From the NCBI GenBank assembly GCA_025558075.1, contig JAHLKF010000007.1, positions 434,001 through 498,000 on the forward strand: 64,000 bases of DNA. The letters run 5' to 3'. The DNA is from Gaertneriomyces semiglobifer (taxonomy: Eukaryota > Chytridiomycota > Chytridiomycetes > Spizellomycetales > Spizellomycetaceae). Position numbers and translations under genes: made by a program. Below, in pieces: positions 1 through 12,500 of the stretch; the first letter of the stretch is position 1, and every line of letters begins with the position of its first letter. A model generated the notes under the pieces. The model was not told the DNA's origin. It saw nothing but the letters and a program-made list of their open reading frames with translations, and did no database searches.

Positions 1-757
1 GGACATTCCGGAGTGTTGCCAAACGCTGGAGCAGCTCCCGTTCAGTCCTTTTTTTGGTTCCGTACTTCCGAAGCATGAGAGCATAAGACGCTCGGTACCA
101 CCCATTTGCTCGTATCTTACTTCGTCTCCACCGGTTTCCGCGCACTATAACGCTGCGGGCGGAGGAAATGGTATACCTTTCGACAGAAATCAATGGACGA
201 CATTATCCCTTATGCATAATTGTGAAAGAGCTAGCTGGGCACTCACAGCATATTAACTAGTTGTAATTAAGCGATATGGTTCAAGAAATGAAATGAAGTA
301 AAGCGGTCGCCTATCATGCGTGCCCTGGGTTGACCCGACCCGGCTGATATACGCAAGAAGAGTGAGTCCACACCGCACGAAGAAGCGCAGTGCGAGCGGC
401 AACAGACATGGACAAGAGGAGTAAGGCAGCGCTGCCCTTTACAAAAGCGAACTCCGAGCAGTTGACATTTTTAGCTATGGTGACCTCGTTTGTTAACAAT
501 GATTTCAAGGCGCTGTCGTGTCGAGCACCAACGGTACCGGTAAGTCGGAGTCTGGCAGGTTTGCTTACGTTATACATTCTCAGCTGCGCGTGGGAAATCC
601 TCAAGCTTGGGTCAACATCTCACACTTGTTTTCACAAAGGAGTCAGTCATGCGAAAGCATCTGCTCGTCAACGAAGCAACTGGCAACATTAAGGCGGTGA
701 ACGCAAAGGAAGCGCACTGCACTCCATGTAGCTCATCGTGGTTTTGTAGTTTGGCAA
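1..757. other. 5' flank, no gene called
   Basis: Short reading frames occur on both strands but none has recognisable protein character. A possible upstream exon starts with ATG at 477 and meets a gtaagt donor at 537; I could not join it convincingly to the gene starting at 758, so it is left uncalled. The stretch probably holds the promoter and leader of that gene. Confidence 0.4.
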
Positions 758-2346
758 ATGTTTCCGCAGCAGCAACACTCTCGTCGTTCGAACAGACATC
801 GCACATACGTCGAAGAGCAGTCGCCATGCGAGACTGGGCCCGCAGACGACGGTGACAACCAGTTCCAGCCAACTGTTTCGGACACGTTCACTACATATCG
901 TGACAGAGCTGGGCGCGAAAGAGGAGACGGCGACGATGAATCTGAGGACGACGTTGTCGTGACGCCCATCCCGCGACGCAGCAGGGTCAGACGAACCAAC
1001 TCTTTGTTGTCAATAGAGTTTACAGAAATGGGACAGCAAATAGGAACGCTGCGCTCGGTCCGGCCGCAACTGGGCGCAGAGTTTGGTAAGCGGCGACACT
1101 CTGATGCCATGGTAAGCTGGGCACGCCACGCGGGTTTATGAATCTTCTGACCAGTGTGCTTTGTTTTCTGAAGACCATGGCGATTGATTCTCCGGACATC
1201 ATGGTGGGGACTCCCGACCGACCGTCTGACAGGCGACTTTCGGTGTCGAACTCAGGCAAAGGTATGAGTAGAATTCAGGCATTGCTTAAGGTGCGTTGAT
1301 CAGTCCGCGTCTTCGTCGACTATCGTGTTAACTTGGTTTATGCACAGGAAGAGACGCAGCATATTGCGAAAGAAATTGCACACGAACGGGCACTGAACCT
1401 TGCTTCAGCATCGTATACTTTGGACGTGATGGATGAGGAAATTCCGTCTGATTTACTAGCGAATTCATCATTTACGACACAACGCTCAAAAATAGAGGAA
1501 GAGGTGTCCGCGATTGTGCCCGTACCCGTTCGCACAGTTGCGATTCCCAACTCGGCACTTAAAGATCCTGCAACCTACATCTCACATTCATCAAAACTCA
1601 ACCCGGAGAATTCCGTATGTACCTCGTCGCCCTGCTCATTAATTCCCACTGGTGTGCTTATTCCGTGTTTTTAACCAGTTTTTAAGCCGGCAACAGGAGG
1701 TGATATCGTGCTCTCCTTCCCTATCACCCGTCCACACGACGTTTGCGGCGGCCATTAGCATGTCACCAGGAAATGCCGAGAGGAAGGGCAAGCGAAAACG
1801 TAATTACGTTATCATCTTAGAAGGAATATGTGGCCCCTTCTTCTAAACACTCATTTGCGTTACAGACTCAGGCGATAGCGAACGCTATGAGCCGTACAGT
1901 AAGCGACATCATCGCATGCCATCATCACCGACGGTTCAATCTCCCAGTATCGGCACGGGAGCGTATTTCCGCGCGAGCTCGACGCCGCCACCGTTTAGCC
2001 TACCTTTCCCACTGGTATTCCAAAGGCAGCGGTCTCCTAGCGTGTCCAGTACTTCCAGTGTCTCGAGTATGTGGGGAGTGGAAAAGAACGGTGGGAACGC
2101 GTCTCATACTAATGGAAGCGGGTATGCAATGTCTACAGGTGAGTCTCGAACCTATATCTTTTTTGAAACGCCGTTACTCAACAGTGTTTATCAGTTGCAA
2201 GTACCAGTGTCCCTACTGGATTGCCAGGGTCTGCACACTTAATGCTTGGAACCACTCCGCCTCCTGCCAGCCCGAAGGCATTGGGTGCGTTTTTGAATTT
2301 GGGCGGCACGCAGGAAGGGTTTACCAAGATGAGTATCACCGAGTGA
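758..2346 (+). CDS. Unrecognised Ser/Pro-rich, probably nuclear protein (6 exons)
   Basis: Joining exons 758-1111, 1174-1290, 1348-1614, 1679-1799, 1866-2138 and 2195-2346 gives one open frame of 427 aa with consistent phases and gt/ag borders. I do not recognise the family. The first exon is polar and acidic (a D/E stretch before VVVTPIPRRSRVRR), followed by a conserved-looking block, NSLLSIEFTEMGQQIGTLR. The middle has a basic cluster (GKRKH, then SERYEPYSKRHH), then a Pro/Ser/Phe-rich stretch (TPPPFSLPFPLVFQRQR) and a tail with PPPASPKALGAFLNL. There is no signal peptide, membrane span or catalytic motif. Basic clusters beside SP/TP sites suggest a nuclear, kinase-regulated regulator, but that is inference. 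The start is the first ATG of exon 1; a further 5' exon cannot be excluded. Confidence 0.68.
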
Positions 2347-2606
2347 CCGTTTGCTTGTCATGATGGTATGGAACATCCTCAAGGTCGTTTTATGCCTCGC
2401 TTGGAATGCCACAACTTTTAAGATTCGGCATATACCCCAGTTCATGTGAAGTACATTACAATTGTATTTAATCTTATAGTGCCCTTTTTTATTTCACTGT
2501 GATGCTTTCATTCCCACTTTTTGGCTTGGTTTTCAAGACGCGTCCAGGTTCGATCAGAAACAGACGGGATTTGCACACTTGCATTTGCGACATATAGCCA
2601 AGAATT

Positions 2607-4781
2607 ATGGAAAATAGCAATAACAATCCGGACGATACTCCAAGTGTTCGTCGCCATACAGGTGGGCCTCTTTGTCAAGAGGTAGCTGTTGGTGCGAGAA
2701 TATGCGCTTAACGGGGTCATGAGCAGAGTCGGACTCTAGCACCAACACAGGGAGCTGGGGTGGTTGGGGCTGGAATTCACTTGGAAGCGCTATTTCAGAT
2801 GCAGTCAACTCGGTCTCCGAAGCAATCGAAAAGGTGGACCTGAGCGCGACAGCTTCCGCACTAGGTTCGCAGCTTTATGTTGTAGTGAAACTATTTATTG
2901 ACATTAAGTCATAATCCTTTGGATACAGGCACAAATATCCGAAACACTGCCCATACTGTGTACGAAGCGTTAGATCCAGATTCTGCTGCGGAGCAGGCTT
3001 CTCAAGCATCGAGTGAACGGGCTCGTGGCGACCACGATACCCGGGAACTCGATGACAACGGAGATCGCATCCAGGCGTCAACAAGCACAGAAGGCGCTGC
3101 CCATTCTGCCCCATCGCTAAACATTCCGCAGGGTGCAGCTTCATCAGTTGGCAAAATCTTCTCAAAGATCGACGCGTCCTTTGACGCTGCATCGCAGAGT
3201 ATTGTATCCACTTTGGCTGTGGGATATAAAAAAATTGAAGATGCCAAACTCGGAGAAAAGGCGAAAAATACCTTGCATGAAGTAACTCGGGAAATCAAAG
3301 AATCCACAAAGGCGTCTGTAAACGCGTTCGAATCTCTGGGAATGGAAGCTGTTCATTTCTTTGAGGACGCGCTAGGGGCGAAGGAAGATGATGTGAGTCG
3401 CTCTCGTCCTGGTACGCTGGGAAACGTTCTGGGACTGCTAGGCTGACTCGGGCTTGGTTGGTAGCATGAAGCAGCTCGTCGGTTCGCGGACGCTACAGGT
3501 GAAGTGACCATTTCCATACTTTTCGACAAGGGGTTGGGCTCGGACCACCTACAGGTTGGCGAGAACCTAGTACGTTTTCAAAAAGGGGATCACTCACGCT
3601 GATACTATGGTGAAATTTTTCAGTCGCTTGAGATGCTATCCACGGAATCGCACATGCGTTTTGATGCCGCCCGGGGTGATGCACCTCCTTCCGCGGAACT
3701 CGCCTCAAAACTGGACTTATTATCTGGTGGCGACAATGCCAATGCCACGGACCTGCCCGAGACTGGTGCCATGGAGGAGATGGTGCGTTGATTTCTCATG
3801 AGCGAGGTTGTCAGTTGGCCGCTTGTGCTTATGAAAGTATAGATACGTCTGTTGCAGGCGATACGTGTTGACAGCGATGCGCAAGTACAGTCTATTGTCA
3901 GTTTAGTGGAAGCAGGACAAGCCTACAAGGACAGTATCTCCGATATTTACAGTGCAGGTGCGTTTGTGCGTTCGCCGACCACAACCATTCGAGAGAGTTA
4001 AATACAAGTTATCAGATGTACCCTCTGTGACTTCCGAAGAAGGAGCGTCTGATGTGGAAGATGTTACGAAAGAATTTCTCGCTTCAACGTGTGTCTGTCC
4101 GTAGCGTGTCTTATATCATTTGTTTATTCACAGAACAATCATCAGGTATGGAATAGGTATGAACGCCCTGGCGACATGTGCAGAGCTGTCGTGCGAGCAG
4201 GTGAGCATCGGCACTCCTCAGATATCGCGTAATTAGTGTGCACTAAGTGTGCCGTAGATCCTGCATATTGCCCAAGCGTTGCTACATCAAGTGGAGACGC
4301 GGCGCACACCAGCAGACGGTCAAGCGGCATCAAGTACGGTTGATGAGACCAGCGAACGAACTTCAGTGATGGAAAACGCGAAAGCAACGCGAAGTCTCGT
4401 TCTCTGGATGATCAAGGTTGGTTGGTCGAGTACTTTTCTGGAGCAGTAAAGTACTGAATGTGCGTCGATTAAAACAGGAGACCGGTCAGCTCTGTGACCT
4501 GTACGTCAGTGCATTGGAAAGCGTAGCAAGCTCTTACAGGACACGCCAGCCAGAAATGACCTTGGACTCTGGGATTTTGGTCGAAGACAAGGTCTATACT
4601 TTTTCCGTCCTCTCTGCCGTTGCCATTTGCGTACGGAGTGTGTAACACAAACCATGCCGTTTTGTAGATGCACACACTTCAGCAGAGTCTGCGCGCGGAT
4701 GCCGACTATGTTACTGCTAGAATTCATCAAGCGGCCGAAGCATTGTTGCCCATGTTCCAGTTGCTCTGGTTCGTAAGGTGA
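2607..4781 (+). CDS. FAM114 (DUF719)-like protein
   Basis: About eleven exons: 2607-2661, 2751-2864, 2929-3392, 3465-3554 (or 3569), 3624-3782, 3858-3957 (or 3965), then 3998 or 4009-4088, 4134-4200, 4258-4416, 4478-4591 and 4668-4781. The N-terminus has the tryptophan-rich signature SWGGWGWNSLGSAIS, followed by an amphipathic helix (VNSVSEAIEKVDLS). This pairing is typical of the FAM114A/DUF719 family, whose animal members are Golgi-linked adaptors. The following helical region includes SKIDASFDAASQ, HEAARRFADATG and a C-terminal helix bundle ending ALLPMFQLLWFVR. No catalytic site is seen. A peripheral-membrane trafficking role is inferred from the family. Borders of the third and sixth introns are the least certain; the donor at 2865 (gttcgc) is weak but is the only one in phase. 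Confidence 0.72.
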
Positions 4782-5663
4782 TTGTAAAGCTCAAGGCAGT
4801 AAGTACCAGTTATTGCTGCTTTTGGCGGATACCAGATGCTCACAGGCCATGAGCGTAAGTGCTCCTGCCCAACAAGGCAACGTCGCCAGGGCGTGTATAC
4901 TTGGCTTGGTGTAGATGGTCATTGAGCTGTCCAGTGTCTGACGCTGATTGAGCGCACTTTGCAAGAACACGGAGCAAATTAAAAGGGGAGGGAACCATCT
5001 CACGCAGCCAGTGCTGCGTGCTTCCTTTCCCGTCATACACTTAACGTTTCTCAACTTTTCCACCTTTGTTCGATTGTTAGATTGAAACCTATCCATGTTC
5101 AACTTTCGTTCCGTCAACTTCGGTTGCTTTGTAACTAGCGATGTTGCGAGTTCTCCAGTTAGCAGCTTCAGAAGTAATTCAAATGTATTGGCGGGTTCTC
5201 AACTTCCTATTTGCCGAGCATTAGAGAATGTAGGGCACTTAGCAGTAACCATCACCAAAAACAAAAATGGGCATCTGTGCTTTCCATCAGAGGTTCCTGC
5301 GTTAAGACTCGGAGTATCTTCTTTACAGAGAGCCTGTTTCCTAGAGAAGGTAACCTCTTTCCAGCGGCCACCGTTCGCCAGTGAGAATGTAATCCAAAAA
5401 CGTTGTCAGCACGCGCCATCAGCCGTTTTTATAAGTCTATCGTCTGCTGCTTCGACAAACGTACATATCCAACACGAGCTTGGTAAAGCCCACAACAGCA
5501 GAAACGGATTCCTGCTGGCCTGTAACGGATTTGACCTAGCGACGGCAGTATCCTAGATAGGCCAAACGCGCACCCACATGCAGTAGGTCTTCGGCCGTGC
5601 TCAGAATACATAACTGTCTCAGTTCGCACCTCATCCCGTAAATTGTTTTCCTAACCAAAGAAG
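4782..5663. other. Intergenic region before ARL1
   Basis: About 880 bp between two plus-strand genes. It contains a 153-codon ATG-started plus frame at 5095-5556 with no recognisable motif, low hydrophobic patterning and no splice continuation. I regard that frame as chance or at best a hypothetical protein. The last 100 bp are presumably the ARL1 promoter and leader. Confidence 0.4.
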
Positions 5664-6212
5664 ATGGGTGCCCTCTTTTCCCGGCTATTCTCTCGACTTT
5701 GGGGCTCTAAAGAAGTCCGCATTCTTATCCTCGGGCTGGACGGCGCGGGCAAGACCACCATCCTCTACCGATTCCAGATTGGAGAAGTGGTGACGACCAT
5801 TCCGACGGTCGGTTTTAACGTCGAGACTGTTACGTACAAGAACATCAAGTTTCAAGTATGGGATTTGGGTGGACAAACGAGCATTCGGCCCTACTGGAGG
5901 TGCTACTACGCCAATACAGATGCCATTATCTATGTGGTGGATTCTCAAGACCGAGATAGGATTGGGACAAGCAAAGATGAATTATTGGCCATGCTTGAAG
6001 AAGAGGAACTAAGAGATGCCGCCTTGCTTGTGCTGGCTAACAAGCAGGATATGGAGGGCGCCATGTCGCACACCGAGGTTTCTGAAGCACTGGGATTGAC
6101 GAATTTGAGGAACAGGACCTGGACAATTTACAAGTGTAGCGCAAAGACGGGTGATGGATTAACTGAAGCGTTGGATTGGCTGGTAAACGTTGTGTCAGGG
6201 AATAACAAATAA
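5664..6212 (+). CDS. ARL1: ARF-like GTPase ARL1
   Basis: Intronless, 182 aa, full family length. Arl1 is a small GTPase of the trans-Golgi network that recruits GRIP-domain golgins. Gly2 follows the initiator Met in the N-myristoylation context [11 protein letters not shown]. GTPase motifs: P-loop GLDGAGKT (24-31), switch I with [10 protein letters not shown] (45-54), WDLGGQ (66-71), NKQD (126-129) and CSAK (158-161). The run around residues 71-82, [12 protein letters not shown], and the triple-acid patch EEEELR are diagnostic of ARL1 rather than ARF1. Lack of introns is unusual among its neighbours and could reflect an old retrocopy, but the protein looks fully functional. Confidence 0.95.
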   Translation: MGALFSRLFSRLWGSKEVRILILGLDGAGKTTILYRFQIGEVVTTIPTVGFNVETVTYKNIKFQVWDLGGQTSIRPYWRCYYANTDAIIYVVDSQDRDRIGTSKDELLAMLEEEELRDAALLVLANKQDMEGAMSHTEVSEALGLTNLRNRTWTIYKCSAKTGDGLTEALDWLVNVVSGNNK

Positions 6213-6341
6213 TAAAGAGATATATACTACAATAGTGCGGGGCAACAAGAACGCGATGCACCTGGCCAAGCAGGCATAGTCCGTTCTAAGGCGATGTTGA
6301 TGATACACACGTCCCAATGTCATGATCGCTGCTCCCCGTAG

Positions 6342-8584
6342 TTAGACATCGGGATAATAAATAACCCACGCGTCAAACCCTCCCGCTCGTCTCTCCATCT
6401 CCAGGAGGCTATCCAAAATGGGTTTCAACCATGGACGCGCGGTAGTGTAGATCACACCGGCCCAGTACCTCCATCCTTGACCATAAACAGCGAAACTCAC
6501 ATCTTCCTCACCCCCTAACTTGGCCCGCATTTTCGCTGCCTTTCGCAGCACGGGCAGCGCGGCTTTCAGCAAATCCGTATCTGGGTCTAATCTTCTGCCG
6601 ACACCTTCTAACAGCGCAATACTAATTCCGACGTTCGCAAAATCACCTTCAATCTTGATGTGATGCTTGCGAACCATGTTGAACACTCGACCGAGAATAT
6701 CTGCCACACTTAACGTGCCAAGCTTCAACGTGCTCTGCTTCACCTCGTCCAAGAAGACTTCCATATCGTGCTCAAACCCTTCTGGGTTGATTACTGTATG
6801 TGGAAAGCGGCTTCGCGTCATCATCAACCGGGCAACTTTCCTTCCTTGGAACAAAGCAACCGCTTCGAACAGATCTAGGAAGTTACGCAGGTTTTGGGAT
6901 GAAAGAACCGAAACGAGGCCGGCATCAAGAAATATGAGGCGCGGGGAGTGATTGGTGGCGAAGAGCTGATGAAGCTGTGCTTGAAGCTCCTTCGGTGGTA
7001 AATTGGACAAATCGGTGAGAGTGGTTGGAGAAAGCGACGGGCCAACCGGCTTTGGAGAATCAGTAAACACGGCTTTAAACCAATCTGATATGCGACTGAA
7101 AGTTGATTGATGGTCGGGAAGTGGCTTTGTGAATGTCAGAAACAGGTTTCCAGGGTGAAGGTCCGCATGTACAAAGTTGTCGATGATGAGCATGTGCTTA
7201 TTTAAGGTAAACGCGGTGGTGAGAATCATCATTAAGAAACGACTCTGAGTATGCTTCGACTTACCAAAAAGCTATCCAGACCTATCCTGCCAACTTCCTT
7301 CTCAAACCCACCAGTGCCATCCACCACGTCCAGCACCTTTCCTAGCGGAATGGCCCACAGGTATTCCTCGACTAGCACACTCTTCCGTTCCAGCCCTTTC
7401 ACCGCTTTAGGGAAAGCGACGTCAGACACATCGGAGAAGTTCCGATTGAATAAATCCAAGTTCCTCGCTTCATGCGTTAGATCCAGCTGCTCGTACATCA
7501 TAGCACCGAACATCCTCACTTCATCGGGCAACGAAAGCCATTCCGCATCAGGGAGAAGCGAAAGCAGATGTGCCACAGAAGACATTATACGCAGGTCCGT
7601 TGTCACCAGAGGGACTACATTCGGATGCAGTACTTTAACAGCACACTCCATGCTGGGCGGTTCTTCAGGAAGTTGATCGATTGTTTGCTTTCGTAGTCGC
7701 GCGCGGTGAACCTGATTTCGTCAGAATCTGTTGCTAACAATCAATTCCCATGACAACTTACTTGTGCAATGGCACCAACTCCGATTGGGGCATCTTCAAA
7801 CCATTCAAAGATCTCCTCTAATGTCAAGCCGTATTCCTTCTCGATGACTCTACGCGTCTGTTGCATACTATGCGGCCGGACGTTGCTCTGCAGTTTCGCA
7901 AGCAAGTCGCATACGTACGGCGGAAACAAGTCCGTTCTGGAGGATGCCCATTGGCCGAGCTACAACGAAGACTTGCAATCAACATACAGATACCGCTATG
8001 CGTATGCGCCATAGACAACTGCAAACCTTTGTAAAAGTTGGTCCACTCTCTTCCATAGCCCATACTAAATATCTCACCCACCAGAGAGTAACATTACCAT
8101 TCTCAAACCGCTCCCTATTAGCGAAATACCAGATGGGGAAGGTAACAATCACAGGTCCGAAGAGCAAGGCCAAGTGTATAAAGCGCGTGCAGAAGCGAAC
8201 GGCATCCAGCAACGCGGAAAGGAGTGATATTAGGCGACTCAGGACCGGGCGGCGCTTCGGCCTGGAGGCCACCTGATGTGTGAATGCTGGTGAAGTGACA
8301 TGTCTCGAGTGTTGAACCTCGAGTTGGCGAGATGACGGAAGATGGATCACGGTGCTGCTGAGTATCGTCCATTGACCTAGCCACCAGTACTTAGATCTTG
8401 ACCCTTCGCTCTGATGTGATTTCCCTCTGTGCCCTTGCCATTGCCGTCGCCACCGGAACTCCTCGCGCCAATGACCGGCGAAGTCTCGAGTTGATATTCG
8501 TAATCTTCGCAGACACACATACGCGGATGCTGGTGGTGAACGAAAAGAAGCTCTGCAGAAAGAGAATGTTGTGTGGATAATCAT
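6342..8584 (-). CDS. UbiB/ABC1-family atypical kinase, ADCK2-like
   Basis: Minus strand. Exons with matched phases are 8027-?8584, 7762-7959, 7265-7711 and 6342-7196 (stop TAA at 6342). UbiB proteins are mitochondrial atypical kinases/ATPases that support coenzyme Q biology; ADCK2-type members are linked to quinone distribution. Visible motifs: membrane-proximal hydrophobic helix FIHLALLFGPVIVTFPIW, the KxGQ signature across the first intron (TFTK joined to LGQWASSRTDL), the glycine/alanine loop APIGVGAIAQVHRA in place of the Ala-rich loop, catalytic-site Lys in AVKVLHP, FVHADLHPGN, and the metal-binding LIFLDAGLVS (DAG for DFG, as in ADCK2). The 5' end is unresolved: the unspliced frame from ATG 8584 reads poorly between about 8300 and 8500, and an alternative start at 8606 in another frame (MRIRPLKHDYPHN) looks more like a targeting sequence. 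Confidence 0.85.
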
Positions 8585-8887
8585 GCTTCAACGGCCGAAT
8601 GCGCATGAGAGGTCTGCCCGTTTTGCGGTGCCGGCCATCTTCCTGCATGCACGTCTGTCTCTAAATCTTCCGATGAGCTCACAGCGCGTCGGGAGAGGCC
8701 AGGCAGGACTAACAAGACCAAGAGGCCGTCAATAATTCATATTTTAGCATCTACCATCATACCCTCGTTAAGGTGAATTGTACATAGGGGGACGAATGAT
8801 GCTCTGGAAACCGCCACAGATGCCGAAAATTAAATGGAGATATCGTATATGCGTCTAAATCCCTGAAGTGCGTCCAATCATCACTCG

Positions 8888-9388
8888 TCAACCTAGACCC
8901 AACCATTGACGTACTTGTCCGTCCTCATTCGCTTCTTCCAGTTCATGTGGTCCCTAGAGATAAGTCACGCCTTCAGTAACCATTGACATAAATAATACTG
9001 GATGGGTTGTCCGGGTCAACGTACTCCTTTATACTCTCCGTCAACAAATATCTGCGGTAGCGTGTTCTTTCCGCTCTTTCTCTGCATAAATTCTTTCGCT
9101 TCTCTAAAGGAAATGTCTCGTTAACTGTTCTGGAGGGTTGATGTTTCGAGAAGTCGGTGCCAGCAGGGTCCACGTACTCATCTGCAGCTACATCCACCAG
9201 ATCGAACTGTATTTTGCGGGCGGCAAAAATATCTTGGACCCGTGATTGTTGTTTCTTAACCTACAATATTCAGTTTACTGGTTTCAGAATGGTAGAACTT
9301 TGTGTTGAGCAGCAAACGGACTGGGAAGGCAGCGAACCATGAGTGCACCAGACACGGAAGAGTAATAAAGGGTAACTCGCGCGGCCAT
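8888..9388 (-). CDS. SH3BGR-like thioredoxin-fold protein
   Basis: Minus strand, four small exons: 9338-9388, 9178-9260, 9025-9103 and 8888-8953. They join in phase to a 92-aa protein, the normal size for SH3BGRL/glutaredoxin-like proteins, and none of the exons exceeds 28 codons. The N-terminus MAARVTLYYSSVSGALMVKK gives the first strand and the family SSVSG segment, where the CxxC of glutaredoxins is replaced. Then come VQDIFAARKIQFDLVDVA, EAKEFMQRKSG, the cis-Pro strand NTLPQIFVDGEYKG and a C-terminal helix HELEEANEDGQVRQWLG. Family members are redox-inactive thioredoxin folds that bind partners; the partner is unknown here. Start chosen as the only ATG before the conserved first strand. 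Confidence 0.85.
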
Positions 9389-9575
9389 CTTTTAAAGAGC
9401 AATCTCTGAAGTGCAATATTGCAATACTACTGCAGAGCGATGGTGGAACGCTGCACAAGTAGGAGAACCAGGTGCTTTGGCAACAGCGTTTGCAATGTCG
9501 AAAGGGGAAATTCAAACGCGTTCGCCCAGAACTTCCAGAAATTTGACAGAACACCGAGTTAGTATGAACTGAGGG

Positions 9576-12500
9576 ATGGGCGACGGCTATCACGATGCCA
9601 TTGCGGCTCTTTTGCGTCCGACGGAGGATTGCCATGTATCAGCTCAAATCCGCTATGTGAAAACGAATGGCGAGCGAAAGCGACGAATTCTAGCCGTGGT
9701 TGTGAATGTCCAGGGCGGTGAGGAAGCCTGCGTTCTAATCCTGAAAAGGAAGCTAGGAGATGCACTCGGAATACATGAGATTCTGCCACTGTTTGCAGAT
9801 TTCCGCCTGGCACTGTGTTGGTTGAAAGCAACTGTCCATCTCTTTGGGGCGAAAGCTAATCATTCCATTCGACAGCTCAAAGTAGACCTATTGATCTCGC
9901 TGACCCAGAAGTTGCAACAGAGGGTCGAACAGGTTTGGCTTCTGCCTAACTGTTGTCGCTTCGTTTACACCGCGTGCTCATCGTTGTCATGTGTAGACTT
10001 CACTCTACGGTTATCCTCCGGCCCCCGCGAGCTTAAGCTTGAAACATCTGATCTGGAATCTTTGCAACCTGTCCTTGTCGAGCTAAAAAGACTCCAAGGC
10101 ATTGCCCGTACGTCACTCGCAATGTTATGAAGTTTCATTGGCAAGGGTGTAATATTGTCGCTCCCGTCAAAAGAACAACGCGGCTATCTTGCAGATGGTG
10201 GAACACATTCGTGGATTGAACATTACGAGAGGACCCGTAAAAGCTTACAGATTGCTTTGGCACCGCATGATGGTATGATGCCTGTAGTGCTTACAGTGAT
10301 GTCGCATCAGACTCACGGCCAAGTGCTATTCTACAGAGACCGCAGAGCAAGGTACCGCGAACACGTCCATTTTCTGGAAACCGTCACATCATTGGCCTTA
10401 CATGTCTGCTCAGTTGATACAGAAACTGGAATAGCTAATCCGTTCATCGATAACTCTGAGGCCTCTATTACGGGAAACAAACTCAAGACCATAAAAGACA
10501 ACTGGACAGCAACACAACTTCGAGCACGAGAAAGCAAGTTCGCGGATTACAGCTTCAGAAGGTAACTCTAGGGTCTAGAACGTTATGATCTTCATACCAT
10601 CGTCTAACAGTCATCCTCCTTAGAATATTCGTGGGAACCTACAACGTAAATGGCCAAACGCCGGCGGAGTCATTGAGCCCATGGTTACTGGATGCCAATG
10701 GCGAACCATATGCCTTATATGTCCTTGGGTAGTATTGATTTGATGTGGTGACACCCACACAGGTTTACTGACTTATCGTGTTTAAGGTTTCAAGAGCTTG
10801 ACTTGAATACCCAGGCGTACCTTTATAACGATACCTTGAAAGAAGACGAGTGGTGTAGCGCAATAGAGCTAGCATTAAAGTCATCCGGAGCGAAGTATGT
10901 TAAGGTATACTATATGCAAAGCGAGCGAAGGCGGTACGATGTCAGTTACTGATATGTCATGAAGGTAGTGTCCAAGCAACTTGTAGGGATGTTCATTGTG
11001 CTATACGTCAAGCAAGAAGAGCGGGACAAAGTGCAGGAAGTGTCTGCCGAGTACCTTGGAACTGGTTTACTGGGCATGATGGTATGTGAGTCCGTTGGGC
11101 CACCTGTTGTTCTATATCCCGAAAACTTGATGCTTTTCTCTAGGGCAATAAAGGGGCAGCGGCGATCAGATTTCGATATTATGACTCATATTTCGCCTTC
11201 GTTGATTCTCATCTGGCGGCGGACACTTCAATGGTTGACCGGAGAAACCAAGACTATCAAGAAATATCTCGCCGCTTGATGTTCCCTCTACCTTCGAAAT
11301 ACGAAGATTACCTCGCATACAGTCGAGCGAATCCCTGGGTTGCCTCCTATTTTGATTCACGACAAGCCATTGCATCCAGTGGCGCTGCAACTGCAGGTGC
11401 GCCGCCTGGCAAGGCCGTCGCAACCATCTTTGATACAGAGTACGTGCGACCTCTTCCTTCTGTCTTGCGATCGTGCTCACAGTGTTTGCCGAAAGTCACC
11501 TCTTTTTCTTGGGCGATCTGAACTATCGTATCGGACTTCCTCATGCGGAAGTCAAAGCGCTTGTGGAGAAAGGAGACATCGAGCAACTGCTGGCGTTTGA
11601 CCAGGTAAGCCCCCAGCACATGATTTCTGCGAATTACTCATACCCACCTCTTGCTAGCTGCTTATTGAACGTGGAGCGAAGCGGGTTTTCCACGGCTTTA
11701 AAGAGGCGCCCATCACTTTTGTCCCAACATTCAAGTACGATATTGGCACCTCAAGATTTGATACAAGGTGTCGTGAAACCGAGTTAATCGCCAAACATCT
11801 GACCGAGACTGATATCACTCCGTAGTGAGAAAAAGAGGACGCCATCGTTTTGCGACCGCATTTTATGGTTTCAGAACCCTTTACATACCGAGGACGAGTG
11901 GGTGAAGCCGGTAGCCTATCGCAGCTCGATGTCGCTGACAATGAGCGATCACAAACCCGTTTCAGGGATTTATGATGTGAAGGTAGGGGCGTCGTTGCTG
12001 TTAATTTAGCGAGCTCGCGGTGCCAAACGACTTCTCTATTACAGGTGCGCCAAATCGATCATACAAAGTATAACGAAGTGCACGAGGATATTACGCGCGA
12101 ATTAGACAAGTTCGAGAATGAGTCATTGCCAGATTTGTCTATCAATGTCAACGTGCTGGAATTTGGCGCAGTCCGTTTTATGGCGCCAGTGACGAAATCC
12201 GTCGTTCTTGAGAATCAGGGACAGGTAGCGCTTTACGTTGGCACTGTGCATTGGTCATACATGCTTAATTGTCTGTTGTTAGGTTATTGCACAGTATCGT
12301 TTGGTTCCCAAGCCTGGGGATAAACATCCATGCAAGCCATGGTGCTTCATCAACCCACCTGTTGGCATGTTGGTGCCAGGAGACACGGTGAAAATTAATA
12401 TAACCGTGTACGTCGATAGTGGCTCTGCGCAGGCCCTAAATGCTGAGACGGACACTTTGGACGACATTCTCGTCCTCCATGTGGAGAATGGCAAAGATTT

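Noticed and set aside
5095..5556. 153-codon ATG frame upstream of ARL1
   Set aside because: No motif, no splice link and no codon signature; kept only as a remark in the intergenic entry.
9933..9996. Intron inside the first exon of the OCRL-like gene
   Set aside because: Borders look good (gtttgg...tgtag) but removing 64 nt breaks the frame of the clearly coding stretch downstream.
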